Of a DNA stretch of 64,000 nucleotides, positions 52,576-63,860 are shown piece after piece; position 1 is the first letter of the stretch, and each line of letters opens with the position of its first letter. This DNA comes from Brassica napus. Lineage: Eukaryota; Streptophyta; Magnoliopsida; Brassicales; Brassicaceae. The position numbers were made by a program, and so were the translations under genes. The stretch lies in contig NC_063446.1 of the NCBI RefSeq assembly GCF_020379485.1, positions 21,788,610 through 21,852,609 on the forward strand, read 5' to 3'. Under the pieces are notes generated by a model. That model did no database searches, had not been told where the DNA came from, and was given only the letters and a program-made list of their open reading frames with translations.

Positions 52576-55102
52576 TTTTGGGTTCACGAAAGATTTGATT
52601 TTTCGTTCGGGGAGACTTTTGCGATTGTTGAAAATATCTTTCTGTTCGAAAGAGAACGATGTCGTTTTAAGGAGACAACTGGATACACGTGACCATGTGT
52701 TGGATTCGGTGATGAGAGTAATTATTTTTGGCAAAATCTCTCTCTCTCTACTGGTATTGGATCAAGTTGATATCATTTGCAAATAAGACCTCTTTATCAG
52801 AAAAAAGATAAACAAAAAATTGCACATGACTTGATCAAATTATTATTGTTCGTGAAAATATATGTAAGAAAGTAAAACATTTTCAGAAAATATGTAAAAA
52901 AGATTATTATTATTTTTGTTTCTTTAAACATGATCATCAAACTCTAAAATTCAGTATGTATATAAAAGCTCAAATTAACATAATGAGTTATTAATTAACT
53001 AATCCTCACAAAATTAACATAAAGAAACTAAATCATATACACATTGTTAGTGAGTTATTATTAGTTAACTACTAATCCTCACAAACCTCATAACAAATCG
53101 CCTTTTTATTTAGTATAACGTAGGCCCAACAGATTTAGAAGAAAAGAGAGAGCCCTTTTTGTTTTTGAATAAAAGAGGCCACGACAGATTACAATCTGAC
53201 CTTTTCTTGATTTATATTTGTTCTCTCTAGCATTTAATTGTGTTGTTTGGTTCATTGCAGGTATTGTGGTGTAACGCTGTAACTGTCTCTCCTCTTGTAG
53301 CGTGTAAGATTGCTCTTGTACATGAGTTAACTACATCAAACATCTTAAAGTGTTTACTTGTGTTCCTTGGACGTTGTTTACACATATGTTCATGAAACTT
53401 GAGGAGGACCTCCCACTTTCATGCAATGGAACCAACCGAGTTATGTACTTCCGTTCCTTAATTATGTTTGTCAGCGACTTTATGAGATCTTTGAGTGGAA
53501 AGGTTTCAAAGGAAAGAGTGGTGAGATATATATTTCCCAACTAGTAAGTGTTCAAAGGGAGTTAGTTGAATCCTATAGAATCGGTTACAGATATATAGCA
53601 AAGTGAAATATTGGCTTTGAGCCCCCAAAATTTTAAATGTTAATATTTACAAATATAGATTCTCAAATTCATAAAACAATATTATAATTCTTACTAAATC
53701 GTTTTTAGTCTCCAAAAATTCAAAACCAACTCTAGATCTTCATAAACCAAAACGCAAACGTGAAAATAGAAAGTAAGACAATAAAATGTTGGAATCATCA
53801 AGGTTTCCACTCATCCCAACTACTCCATTCCAATCAATTGGAATATCTTATAGTTGAAAATGAAATGAGGGAGTATTTTAAGTCAAGGATTAGCTGTGCC
53901 ATTAGTGAAACTATTTATTTAAAATTGTGTTTAGTTATTTAAACTCCAAGATTATATACTCAGTACTGATTTTGCAACATTATGAAACCACTGGGGGATG
54001 TGATGTTTGAATCTGGTAGATCTCAGACAAAAAAACAAACATGTCCTCTATCTGCATAAACCAATTATCATGATCGTTAAAGAGGTTCATCTCCAGGTTC
54101 GGGCAATGCTCCTTGGTCTAGATAGAGAGAGAATTGCCGGTATTTCACCACAACGACACCCTGTGGAGTCGTATCTTTCTACATGGTTTGACAGATTCCA
54201 AGCTTGAGATGGCTTAAATAAGTTATACTTCACATAAGTTACAATTTATTTAAAGTCTTTCTGGTCTTCCTGTCTATTTAGCAAGCTTTGTTGTTAACTC
54301 TCGCCCTTCTGGGTTTTATTTGGAAATGATATCTACTTTTGGAGGAAAAAAAAATGTCCTCTATCTTGCCTACCGCTATTGAGTAGAGAATGCGATACAA
54401 CATAGCTAATGGATTCTTACGAAACACTTGACTACTTGTGGGAAGCCAAGCAAAACCCTAAAGGATTTTTTTCAAGACTAAGCATAAAAGAGCATTAGCA
54501 TCATAACTATTGTTGTTTTATAGTTTTTTTTAAAGAAATAATAATCCAACCTGAAAACGAGAATTAAGCATCGGTTTGTAATCGATTTGAACAAAATTAC
54601 CTAATTTAAATGTTACATAACTAGCTTCCGACGCATTCTGTTAAACATTGCAATAATCCTTCAATGTCAACTATTGATGAGAACGACGAGAAAGTGGGAT
54701 GCACCTCGTTTCCTTGGTTACCAGAACTTCCAATGTTGCTTTCGAATAGTTGACGCCCGATGAACTCTTCAAAACTTGTAATCTTCACCGTCTTTGAAGC
54801 GGTAGACGAACAAGAGAAGAGAAGGTTCCGATTCACTCTAACCTTAGAAGAGTTTCCTAGAACCCGTGCTGTGCATACAATCGCCTCCGCAAAAAAAAAA
54901 TGAAAGGGTCTGGGTTTGAAATCACTGTCGTACACAGTATAGCTTATGATAAGTAAAGTGGAATCTGTCGACCATGAATGAATAAAAAAGATAAAACCTA
55001 AATATTAGAATGAAAATTATTTATATGATGAAAGAAAAACAATATTTTTGGTTATGACACAGAAACAATTACTTGTAGAATATATCACATGTATATTCTA
55101 TT
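52576..55102. other. Spacer upstream of the DUF538 gene
   Basis: It holds the 5' flank of the DUF538 gene and about 2 kb of sequence with scattered short frames (up to 104 codons at 54621-54935 on minus) that I cannot match to a family. GC content near 53330-53550 and 54610-54900 is higher than around it, so decayed gene fragments are possible. Confidence 0.4.
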
Positions 55103-55616
55103 AACTCCGTTCCCGAAAGTAAGATTTTTTAGAACTTTTTCTTGTTCCACAAAGATAGATTTTCTATATTATTAAAGTACTTTTTTATACTTTCGAGAAA
55201 CATTAATTGAGAATATTTGAATTGATTAAATTTCATTGGTGGAAAGTTATTGGAAATTGTATAATAAAGTAGCAAATAAATTAAATTATAAACATTTAGG
55301 GTTTGAATGGTAACCAAGAGAATGAAGAGGAACGCTACATTCTTTAACGTTCCTCAAAAATGTTACAATTCATGAGGAATATTTTTTTCTCTTCATTCCT
55401 TCTCATTCATTTTTTTGTAGAGAATTATAATGCAAATTTATTCCTTGTTAATTTTGATAAGGAACCCTCATTCCTCATCATTTCTAAAATTTTATTTCTA
55501 TTCATTCTTTTCCTAATCATTCCTAATGTTCCTCGATGGTTACCAGTCACATACTTATTGAATTCTTAATAAGCGTGAATACTCTAGAAAATCTTATTTT
55601 CGAGAACAGAGGGAGT
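55103..55616. mobile_element. Stowaway-like MITE with a second MITE nested inside
   Basis: ACTCCGTTCCCGAAAGTAAG on the left is matched by the complement of CTTATTTTCGAGAACAGAGG on the right, followed by GAGTA. The CTCC...GTT ends and TA at the junction suit Stowaway. Inside, 55299-55545 starts GGGTTTGAATGGTAACC and ends with the complement of GGTAACCATCGAGG, a second fold-back unit with the word GAGGAAC near both ends. Confidence 0.65.
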
Positions 55617-55754
55617 ATAAAAATATAGGAGTATTAAATAGATGTAATGAATGCTTAATTTATATCACTTTGGAACTTGGAAGTGGTGAATCCCATTCCC
55701 ACACACCATTTTATGCCTATCACGTCGAAACATTATAACACTATATATTGTATG

Positions 55755-55858
55755 CCGTGCATGCACGTTCATATCACAAGTTGTCGTCATGTCAACCCTA
55801 AACCCTAATTAATTAGAAAGTTACCCTTCATTGTCAACGCTATATATTAGCCTATATA
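55755..55858 (+). promoter_or_regulatory. Promoter of the RHS13-like gene with a possible root-hair element
   Basis: TATA box CTATATAAA at 55852-55860, about 80 bases before the ATG. At 55755-55770, CCGTGCATGCACGTTC agrees with the published root-hair element (TGNNN then KCACGWH) except at one outer base. Root-hair genes of Arabidopsis carry this site. One short match in a promoter can be chance. Confidence 0.45.
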
Positions 55859-55938
55859 AAACCCCATGAAACTAGTTTTCAAAAATTCACTTTGCTTCTT
55901 CTCCAGTCCAACATATAATTAAAGCAAGCAAAAATAAA

Positions 55939-57276
55939 ATGGCTTTCTCACGCCTTTCATTTGCTGCTTCTCTCGTTCTCTTCTCATCTCTAATCATATC
56001 CTCAGTTGCTTATTACGGTGACGAGGCAAACCCCGAGAACGGAAAATTAATTCCGGTCGCCGTTGAAGGTGTCATCATGTGCAAGTCCGGTGATAAATCT
56101 TACCCAATTCAAGGTAATCTATTACTTATTTTGTAGCCAAAACGAACTGCTCTTATTACCCCTAACACATTTACCCGATCTGAAGAACCTAGCTAACAGA
56201 ACTGAAAAATGAGGTTCGGTTTGAGTTTGTATACCATGAAAGAGTGGATCATGTACTCCTAAAACCGGAAAGCAATAATCAAATCAAAACCGAATGGATA
56301 TCCGAATATCAAAATCTACCAAAAATATTTAATTCTAAAATATTTGAATATCCTAAAAATATTCTTTATAAACCAAATTATTATAACTTTGAATTATTCA
56401 AATATTTAAAATTATCCAAATTATTTAATATTTTTATTTGAAGAATTTGAATTGCTCGATATTCAACATGAAAACCCCCAAATTATCTAAAAATTAGAAC
56501 CGAATTAGATCCAAACCTTTTTGGATATTAGTTGTTTCCCAACTTACTTACTTGAACCGAACAAAAAAACCAAATAACCAAACTGAAACTGAACTGAATT
56601 TCATAAATACCAGAACGGTTCCTAAATTTCTAGAACCGAAAAACTAAAACAAAAATACCGAACTGGAACTTACCTAAAATTGAATGCCTTTTTAAAAAAA
56701 ACTCAACCTAAAATTGAATACCTAGGTTAGTTCTAATGGTAGAAGACAATTGGAGTACAATAAGGCGGAATCCTTCACAAATATAGTTCCTCCGCCTTAT
56801 GATTAGGCTACTAACAAAAAAGAATTGTGTTTTATTGGTTGTGGGCTCGGGGAAAAGTCTGAGCCAGATGTATACGCGTTCCTAGGAAAATTGTTACTTG
56901 CTACGACATATATACTCTTTAACTGAATGGCACTAATCATTTGTGTACTTCAGGTGCGACGGCAAGAGTTACATGTGTGAAGACAGACGTATATGGGGAA
57001 GAGATAGTTCCAGTCTCAATGATGAGCAGCAAAACTGATGCTAAAGGTTACTTCTTTGCCACTTTATTTCCTTCGCAGCTTCGTGAAGGAAGGATGGTGA
57101 CCAAGTGCAAAATTTTCCTTCACAAATCTCCAATCGCTGGTTGCAATTTCCCGACCGATGTGAACAAAGGTGTGAAAGGACAGTCACTAAGCAAGTACCG
57201 TATTCTTGAAGACAAGAGTTTCAAGCTTTACTGGGCTGGTCCTTTCTTCTTCACCTCTGAACCTACATACTACTAA
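55939..57276 (+). CDS. RHS13: Pollen Ole e 1/extensin-family cell-wall protein, RHS13 homologue
   Basis: Two exons, 55939-56113 and 56954-57276, with a GT...AG intron of 840 bases give 165 residues. A signal peptide covers about residues 1-24 (LSFAASLVLFSSLIISSVAY). The mature part has the Ole e 1 pattern: VEGVIMCKSG, GATARVTCVK, TDAKGYFFATL, and cysteines in KCKIFL and GCNFPTDVN, ending YWAGPFFFTSEPTYY. Proteins of this family are secreted to the cell wall. The Arabidopsis homologue (recalled as At4g02270, ROOT HAIR SPECIFIC 13) is expressed in root hairs. The intron is enlarged by an AT-rich stretch (56200-56690) with AACCGAA words like the hAT-like elements, probably an old insertion, and by a small inverted repeat around AAGGCGGAA at 56762-56800. 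Confidence 0.92.
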
Positions 57277-58115
57277 ATTGATGAACATGATGTTTTCAGA
57301 ATCTTTTGTTTTCTTTGTTTTTAATTGATTTATCATTTTGTGAAATACATTCATTTATCTCTGTGCAAGTTATAATGTTTTACAGACTATCTACATTATT
57401 ACATTTGTATGTTCATCCTACTGTCTGGTCATTTTTCTCTGTGCAAGTGTAACACTAGAGTGTTTAATTATAGATATTTTTCAACACATACAAATTACTA
57501 ATTTTTCAATATCATCTTTGATATTAAATTTGTTTCACGTAAAAAATAATAAGATCGATAATTAGTTTTACTAGCACGTTAATATCAAAAATATTTAATT
57601 TGTTTTACCAGCACATTCATATAGATTTACATTAGTCTAATTTTTTTACAATAAACTGCTATTATATTATTCAAACTTGAAGTACTCTGGGTACATTAGT
57701 TTGATTAATTTAAATGTTCTAGATAGCTTTTATGTTTTTTATTTGCTGTGAAAGACTTATGTAATAAATCAATTATAATATATATTTCTTTATTTTCATT
57801 GTGTAAGGTAGATGGGAAAGCAAAATTCATAACTTGATTAATTTCATTGTTTTTTTGTTGCCAACAGTTTTTTTTTTTGAACATAAACTAGATTTTTGTT
57901 GCCAACAGTTCCATTGGTTATATACTTATATCAGCAAAAATAGGAAAACATGCATATATATATATATTCCAGTATACAAGTGCATTCAAAATTTACCAAA
58001 TACAAGTATTTCAAACATTGTTCATTTAATTTAACCAACACATAAATGAAGCCAGTTATGAAAAAAATACAAAAAAAAACCAATATAAAAAATTTATCGG
58101 CAACAAGTTTTGAAT
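57277..58115. other. Convergent 3' spacer between the RHS13-like and inhibitor genes
   Basis: It holds the 3' UTRs of both genes. AT-rich; a word TTTTTGTTGCCAACAGTT occurs twice near 57850 and 57893, and a (TA)n tract lies at 57954-57967. No gene. Confidence 0.5.
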
Positions 58116-58664
58116 TTATGGAGTTAAAATAGTGTTGATGAGAAGAGCATCTTTGCAAAGCTTCAAGAAATTAGTGTTCCTACGAGCAAGCTCAGCGTCA
58201 TTACCAGCACGTTCGCTCAAAGCGTCTTCACAAGCCTCTCCGTCGCTAATAGCCGTATTGAGCCAAATATCAACGTCAATGTATGCATTCGCGAGCAAAG
58301 CTGCGAGAGAATCGTCAAGCTGCGCGACTGCGTCTAAGTAGTTCTTAGAACAATCGTCAAGCGTGTCTTCCAACGCCGGCTCGAGGTTTCTTTGTTTCAG
58401 TTTTGATTTGATGTACAAAGACGTGTCGGAAGCGTTTGTAGACGCGACGCTTAACGCTATGACGCCTAATTTGGGTGCAGTTGCGGTGTCTGCCTCGGGA
58501 CGTGACGTTAGGCTTGAAATGCAAAACGCTTTGTCTTCGGATTTCTCGCAGAGTTTTTCTGCTAAGGCTTTGCCTGTCTCGGTAAATGTTGGTGGTAGAG
58601 CTTTTCCGGCGATGACCACCGTGACAACGACGGAGAGGAAAAGGAGAAAGATCCTTCCAGCCAT
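58116..58664 (-). CDS. Plant invertase/pectin methylesterase inhibitor (PMEI domain)
   Basis: A single exon of 182 residues. ATG 58664 is preferred over an earlier in-frame ATG because it begins the signal peptide MAGRIFLLFLSVVVTVVIAG. The mature protein has the PMEI four-helix layout: a first cysteine pair in LCEKSEDKAFC, a second pair in DDCSKNYLDAV and GEACEDAL, a fifth cysteine in KLCKDALL, and the helix region ALEDTLDDCSKNYLDAVAQLDDSLAAL. Members inhibit pectin methylesterases in the wall or acid invertases; which target applies cannot be told from sequence. It looks like the Arabidopsis gene I recall as At4g02250. It is convergent with the RHS13-like gene. Confidence 0.92.
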   Translation of the reverse strand: MAGRIFLLFLSVVVTVVIAGKALPPTFTETGKALAEKLCEKSEDKAFCISSLTSRPEADTATAPKLGVIALSVASTNASDTSLYIKSKLKQRNLEPALEDTLDDCSKNYLDAVAQLDDSLAALLANAYIDVDIWLNTAISDGEACEDALSERAGNDAELARRNTNFLKLCKDALLINTILTP

Positions 58665-59375
58665 TTTTATTTTTTGTTTGTTTCTTCTTTTGTCTTTTCT
58701 TGAAATTTTACCAAGAAGAATCAAATTGTTAACATACTTATTTAAAGAGATTATTAAAGAAAAATGTATTTTGGGTCATTCTATTTTAAGGTTTATTTTT
58801 GGCTTCCTCTAGTCTATTTTTGGGTCATTTAGAAAATAAACTTGGACAATGATTGGTCAATGATGGTATGGGACAATGATGGACTTGGACAGAGACAGTT
58901 TAGCTTTTATGTTGTTTAGCATTGTTTTTTTTTTTGCTTCAAGTTGTTTTACATTGTTATTACTTGTTATTTTAGGGTTCCTAGGATTGTATAGGTTTGT
59001 GCACACATACGATTCAAATAAACCAAAATTTACTTTTTTTACTGCAATAATAATATAAAACTTTTGAAAGATACGAATACATAGAATCAATTGCTGATAT
59101 ACTCTTGATCCAAAAATTGTATTCTCATGTATTCCTCTCTTTTATTTTTTTTTTTAATTCAAAAAATACAAATTCAGAAAAGAAAGACAAAACATCTAAT
59201 CTATTAAATTAGAGTCATATGCAGAACCGGCCTTGAGAACAAGTAAAAGAAGCACATGTTTGCAGCCGCCATATTATTATGTATTTAACCGGCCACAATT
59301 TTTGAAAAATTGTTACCAGTCTAGTGGTTAGTTACACCCTATCAATATGTCAGATAGTGGATTCAATACCCCTTA
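58665..59375. other. Spacer between inhibitor gene and Harbinger element
   Basis: It holds the promoter side of the inhibitor gene (a TATA-like TTTAAATA on minus near 58743) and a repetitive AT-rich part with repeated GGACAATGATGG words at 58846-58880. No other gene. Confidence 0.45.
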
Positions 59376-59459
59376 GAGCATCCACATTGGTGAACCCCCT
59401 TTGGGGTTCATACCAATTTTTTAATATATTTATGGTAGGACCATGAATAGTGATGAACT

Positions 59460-61787
59460 CACTACAAGAAAACATCGGTATTCTGACGGACATTCCGACG
59501 GAAAATGAAATCCTCGGAATTTCCCGAGGAATTTCTGAGGAAATTCCGAGGAAACCCAAAATTTGGGTTTCCTCGGAATTTCCTCGGAATATACCGACGG
59601 AATTCCGAGGAAACATCAATCCGTCGGAATATTCCGAGGAAATTCCGACGAACTAGTGATCGATCGATGCGTTTTTGGACATATACCCATCGATCGATCA
59701 CATTGTTACGCTTTGGTCCATCATAGTGATCGATCGATGCGTTTTTGGACATAAATACATCGATCGATCCGTTTATAAAAAAACATTCGAGATTTTGAAA
59801 CCCCAAACACTAGTTCCTCAGAATTTCCTCGGAATATTCCGAGGAAATTCCGAGGAACACTTGATATCCTTGATCGATCGATGGGATAATCTCATCGATC
59901 GATCACATTGTTACGCTTTGGTCCATCATAGTGATCGATCGATGCGTTTTTGGACATAAATACATCGATCGATCCGTTTATAAAAAAACATTCGAGATTT
60001 TGAAACCCCAAACACTAGTTCCTCAGAATTTCCTCGGAATATTCCGAGGAAATTCTGAGGAACACTTGATATCCTTGATCGATCGATGGGATAATCTCAT
60101 CGATCGATCACATTGTTACGCTTTGGTCCATCTTAGTGATCGATCGATGCGTTTTTGGACATAAATACATCGATCGATCCGTTTATAAAAAAACATTCGA
60201 GATTTTGAAACCCCAAACACTAGTTCCTCAGAATTTCCTCGGAATATTCCGAGGAAATTCTCAGGAAGAAAAGGGTTTCATCGGAATTCCCTCGGAATAT
60301 TCCGAGGAAATTCCGAGGAAATAGGGTTTTTAAACCGAAAACAACGTTTTGCGGTTTGAATAACACATATATAACCCTTATTAAGTGTCTTACGTTCATT
60401 ATGAAGTCAAAAATTTGTTCATTACCCTATAATAAACACTTTTCCGATTGTATGAACGAAATCCCCACAACATAAGAGAAACACTTATACACTTTAATGA
60501 ACGGTAAAGGGAATACTTACAATTCGTTTTGAAATTTGTTATTTCATGGTTTATGCTCATCTATACAAAGAATCTTCAATGGTATGCATTACAATTGTAT
60601 AAGAAATGAAATACGGCAAAACAAATTGATGTTTTGAAACCCCAAACACTAGTTCCTCGGTATTTCCTCGGAATATTCCGAGGAAATTCTGAGGAACAAT
60701 ATAAATTAATAGAAATACACGCACAGGATATTCTTTTTCCTCGAATTAATGAAAATATTCCGAGGAAATTCCGACGGATATTTAAGTGGCCGTCGGAATT
60801 TCCTCGGAATATTTTCATTTAACCGGGCAAACAAGCCGCCAAATATTTCGCGAAAATTGAAATTGAAAATACTGAGGGAATTCCGACGGAAAATATCCGT
60901 CAGACCCAAGGTTTTATAAACTTGAACCGCATCTTCTTCCCCATTTCTCTCTTCTTTCTCTCCGGCGATCTCTCTCTCCTTCCGGCGTTCTCCACCTTCT
61001 CTCGCGACGATCTCTCCGGCGAATCCTTTCCATTCCTTTACAAATCATGTAAGGACCTTATCCCACTCTCTTAGGTCCTATTTGTTAGGTTTTTAAGTAG
61101 ATTTGATGATTTTAGAAGTTTTTTGATAGATTTTTGTTAGGGTGATTGGGTAGGATTGTGATTTGTTGTGTAATAGGTTTAGAATTATGATTTGGTTGTG
61201 TTGAATTGATTTAGAATTTTTTTTATAAATTGTTTATTATTTTTGTATTTACAAAACGTTTATATAAATTCGATTTTACAAAACGTTTTTGTATATAAAT
61301 TCGATTTTTGGATTTATAAAAGATGATTTCATATTTATAGAAATATTTATATTTATTAAAACTAATTTTGTATTTATAAAACATTTTTTTATTTATAAAA
61401 ACTATTTTATTATTTTTTGTATTTTAAATATGTTTTCTATTTCAATTTTAATTTTATATTTTTGAATTTCAATTTAAAAAAATAAATTTATAAATTTTTT
61501 TTTGAATTTTGGAAATATTCCGAGGAAGTGTATCCCTCGGAATATTCCGACGACATATTCCTCGGAATATTCCGAGGAATTTCCGACGAAAAAAGTCCTC
61601 GGAATATTCCGAGGAAATGAATTTCCTCGGAATTCCGTCGGAAATTTCCGAGGGATTTCCGAGGAAAGATGAATTTCCGAGGAGTTATTTCCGAGGATTT
61701 TTTTCGTCGGTAAGTCGTCGGAATAGCGTTATTCCGACGACATACCGACGATTTTTTCCCTCAGTATGCCGCTGTTTTCTTGTAGTG
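59460..61787. mobile_element. Non-autonomous CACTA element, 2.3 kb
   Basis: The ends are CACTACAAGAAAAC and GTTTTCTTGTAGTG, with the 3-base duplication ACT (59457-59459 and 61788-61790). The subterminal words here are TTCCGAGGAAATTCCGACGG types, related to but different from those of the large element. No transposase is encoded. 60900-61050 is CT-rich leader-like sequence followed by ATGTAAGG, which resembles the start and first donor site of the TNP1-like gene at 30925, so it may be the left-over start of such a gene. Confidence 0.93.
59726..60265 (+). repeat. 205-bp tandem repeat inside the non-autonomous CACTA element
   Basis: Units begin at 59726, 59931 and 60136 with GTGATCGATCGATGCG and differ by only a few bases; the last is partial. 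Each unit has CGATCGATC words and a self-complementary TTTCCTCGGAATATTCCGAG stretch. The frames that stay open here are repeat artefacts. Confidence 0.93.
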
Positions 61788-61971
61788 ACTTCTTAATATT
61801 GTGTTTCTGCATTAGTGAACTCGAAGAAGGGGTTCATAGGAATTAAAATAATATTTTTTTTTAAAAAAATTTAGTTTTGATTTATTTTTGAATACATGAA
61901 TAAAATATAATAATTTATAAATTTTTATAAAATTTTATTCGTTACATTGATAATTAATGAACATACAAAGA

Positions 61972-63234
61972 TTATTCATTACTAAATTTTTGCCATACAT
62001 TTTCAACTAAATCAGCTTTCAACCTATCATGTTTCCCTGAATCCCGAACTTCATTGCGCATGCCTAGCATATTATCTGAATGCAAAATTTCTCTCCTTTT
62101 GACCTTCGAACCTCTGCTTGACTCTCCTGACTCGAACTCAGATGTATCAGTAAGACTGTATCCGTCTCGTTCGTCCTCTACTATCATATTGTGCAATATG
62201 ACACAAGTTCTCATAATTTTCCCTATCTTTTCCTTGTCCCATAGTAGAGCAGAGTTTTTAACTATTGCAAACCTCGATTGCAATACCCCGAAAGCACATT
62301 CGACATCTTTTCTGGTGGATTCTTGACGTAGAGCAAATAGCTCAGCTTTAGGACCTTGAGGAAGTGGGATGGATTGGATAAATGTTGACCAATTCGGATA
62401 AATTCCGTCAGTAAGGTAGTACGCCATACGGTAAGTGTGGTTGTTGACCTTGAATTTAACTTTAGGGGCTCGACCTTGCAATATGTCATCAAAAACTGGT
62501 GACCGATCAAGAACATTGATATCGTTGAGGGTACCTGGTAATCCGAAAAATGCGTGCCATATCCAAAGATCTTCTGATGCCACAACCTCTAAGACAATTG
62601 TTGGTTTTCCTGAACCACGGGTGTACTAGCCTCTCCAAGCCGTTGGGCAGTTTTTCCACTGCCAATGGATACAATCAATGCTGCCTATCATCCCGGGAAA
62701 CCCGCGCTTCTCGCCAATGTCGAGTAATCGTTGAAGATCTTCCGGTGTTGGTCTTCTTAGATACTCATCTCCAAACAATTGTACTATCCCGTTAGTGCAA
62801 TGTTCTAAACATAAAAGTGCAGTACTTTCACCAAGTCGAAGATATTCGTCATACGTATCTCCTGATTGACCATATGCGAGCATGCATATAGCTGCAGTAC
62901 ATTTTTGAAGTGGAGATAGGCCGTACCTGCCGTGAGCATTTCTTCTTTGCTGAAAGTATGGAACTTCAGTAGTAAGGCGATCAACAATGCGGAGGAACAA
63001 GGGTTTGTTCATTCGAAAACGCCGCCTAAACATCACCGACGGGTAAGTGGGATTTTCGTGGAAATAGTCGTTCCATAGATGAATGTGTCCTTGTTCCCGA
63101 TCTCTTTCAATATAAGCTCTTTTTTTGGGCTTGTTGGTTTGAACATCTACTAGGGAGTCGATGATATTATCAAATTCTTCGTCAAACATATCTTCAAAGG
63201 CTTCATCAACGCCATCTGACTCTGAGGATGTCAT
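61972..63234 (-). pseudogene. PIF/Harbinger transposase with one premature stop
   Basis: One frame from ATG 63234 (MTSSESDGVDEAFEDMFDEEF) to the stop at 61972 encodes about 420 residues, interrupted once by TAG at 62626-62628. The DDE nuclease residues are visible: first D in GSIDCIHW, second D in TDGIYPNW, E in KDVECAFGVLQ. The N-terminal half has the family helix region (FRRRFRMNKPLFLRIVD, LSPLQKCTAAICMLAYG). The stop falls between the first and second catalytic D, so the product is dead unless read through. Relatives have glutamine at that place, so CAG to TAG is likely. A T-rich CAG acceptor just before the ATG suggests a 5' UTR intron. Harbinger elements usually also need a second Myb-like protein, not seen here. 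Confidence 0.9.
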
Positions 63235-63559
63235 AACTGAAAAAAACGAGTAGATAAAATTTATTTTTTTTTGAAAAAAAACTATTAGAAACATAAATCT
63301 GCAATATATGTGGAACATTAATTTTTTTTAAAAAATATCTCTTGGAATATCATATTTTCTTTTTAATTATAACATATAGTGGAAGTTTAGATTTCAATAT
63401 TGTATCCAATGCTACCCGATCAAACTTGTCATAATGTATTCAATATTTTCTTTTTAATTATAACATATAGTGGAACTTGTCAAACTAAAGACTATAGATA
63501 ACTCATAATGTGGAACTTGTCATAATGTGGAACTTGTCACTCGATAATGTGGTGATAAC

Positions 63560-63860
63560 AAAACTAAGAGTTTGAGATTTTACTTGGTCACTTGATTTTG
63601 TAATCGGCCAGTGAGTGGTTGGCTGGTTTGACAGAACAAGAGTGAGGCAGCTGGTTTGAGAGAACAAGATTGAGGGAGCGAGTGAGTGGTTGGCTGGTTT
63701 GAGAGAACAAGAGTGAGGCGGCTGGTTTGAGAGAACAAGATGGAGGGGTATCGACTAAGAGAACTATGATTTGTAGTTAGAGAGAAGAGAACTATGCTTT
63801 GGCATTTGAGAGAAGAGAACATAAACAAATGTTAGAGAGAAGAGAACATATATGAGAGAC
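63560..63860. repeat. Short tandem repeats upstream of the Harbinger transposase
   Basis: GGCTGGTTTGAGAGAACAAG with neighbouring bases occurs four times between 63618 and 63740, in an arrangement of about 90 bases doubled. It is followed by three GAGAGAAGAGAAC words to 63845. A word TTTAATTATAACATATAGTG is also repeated at 63361 and 63453. They may be subterminal or promoter repeats. Confidence 0.7.

Noticed and set aside
52607..52734. Longer start for the DUF538 protein
   Set aside because: Upstream in-frame ATGs would put 50 polar residues before the signal peptide. The start at 52575 fits secretion.
54621..54935. Minus-strand 104-codon frame, Ser-rich
   Set aside because: Composition is protein-like but I cannot match it to a family. 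It may be a decayed gene fragment; support is too weak for a gene call.
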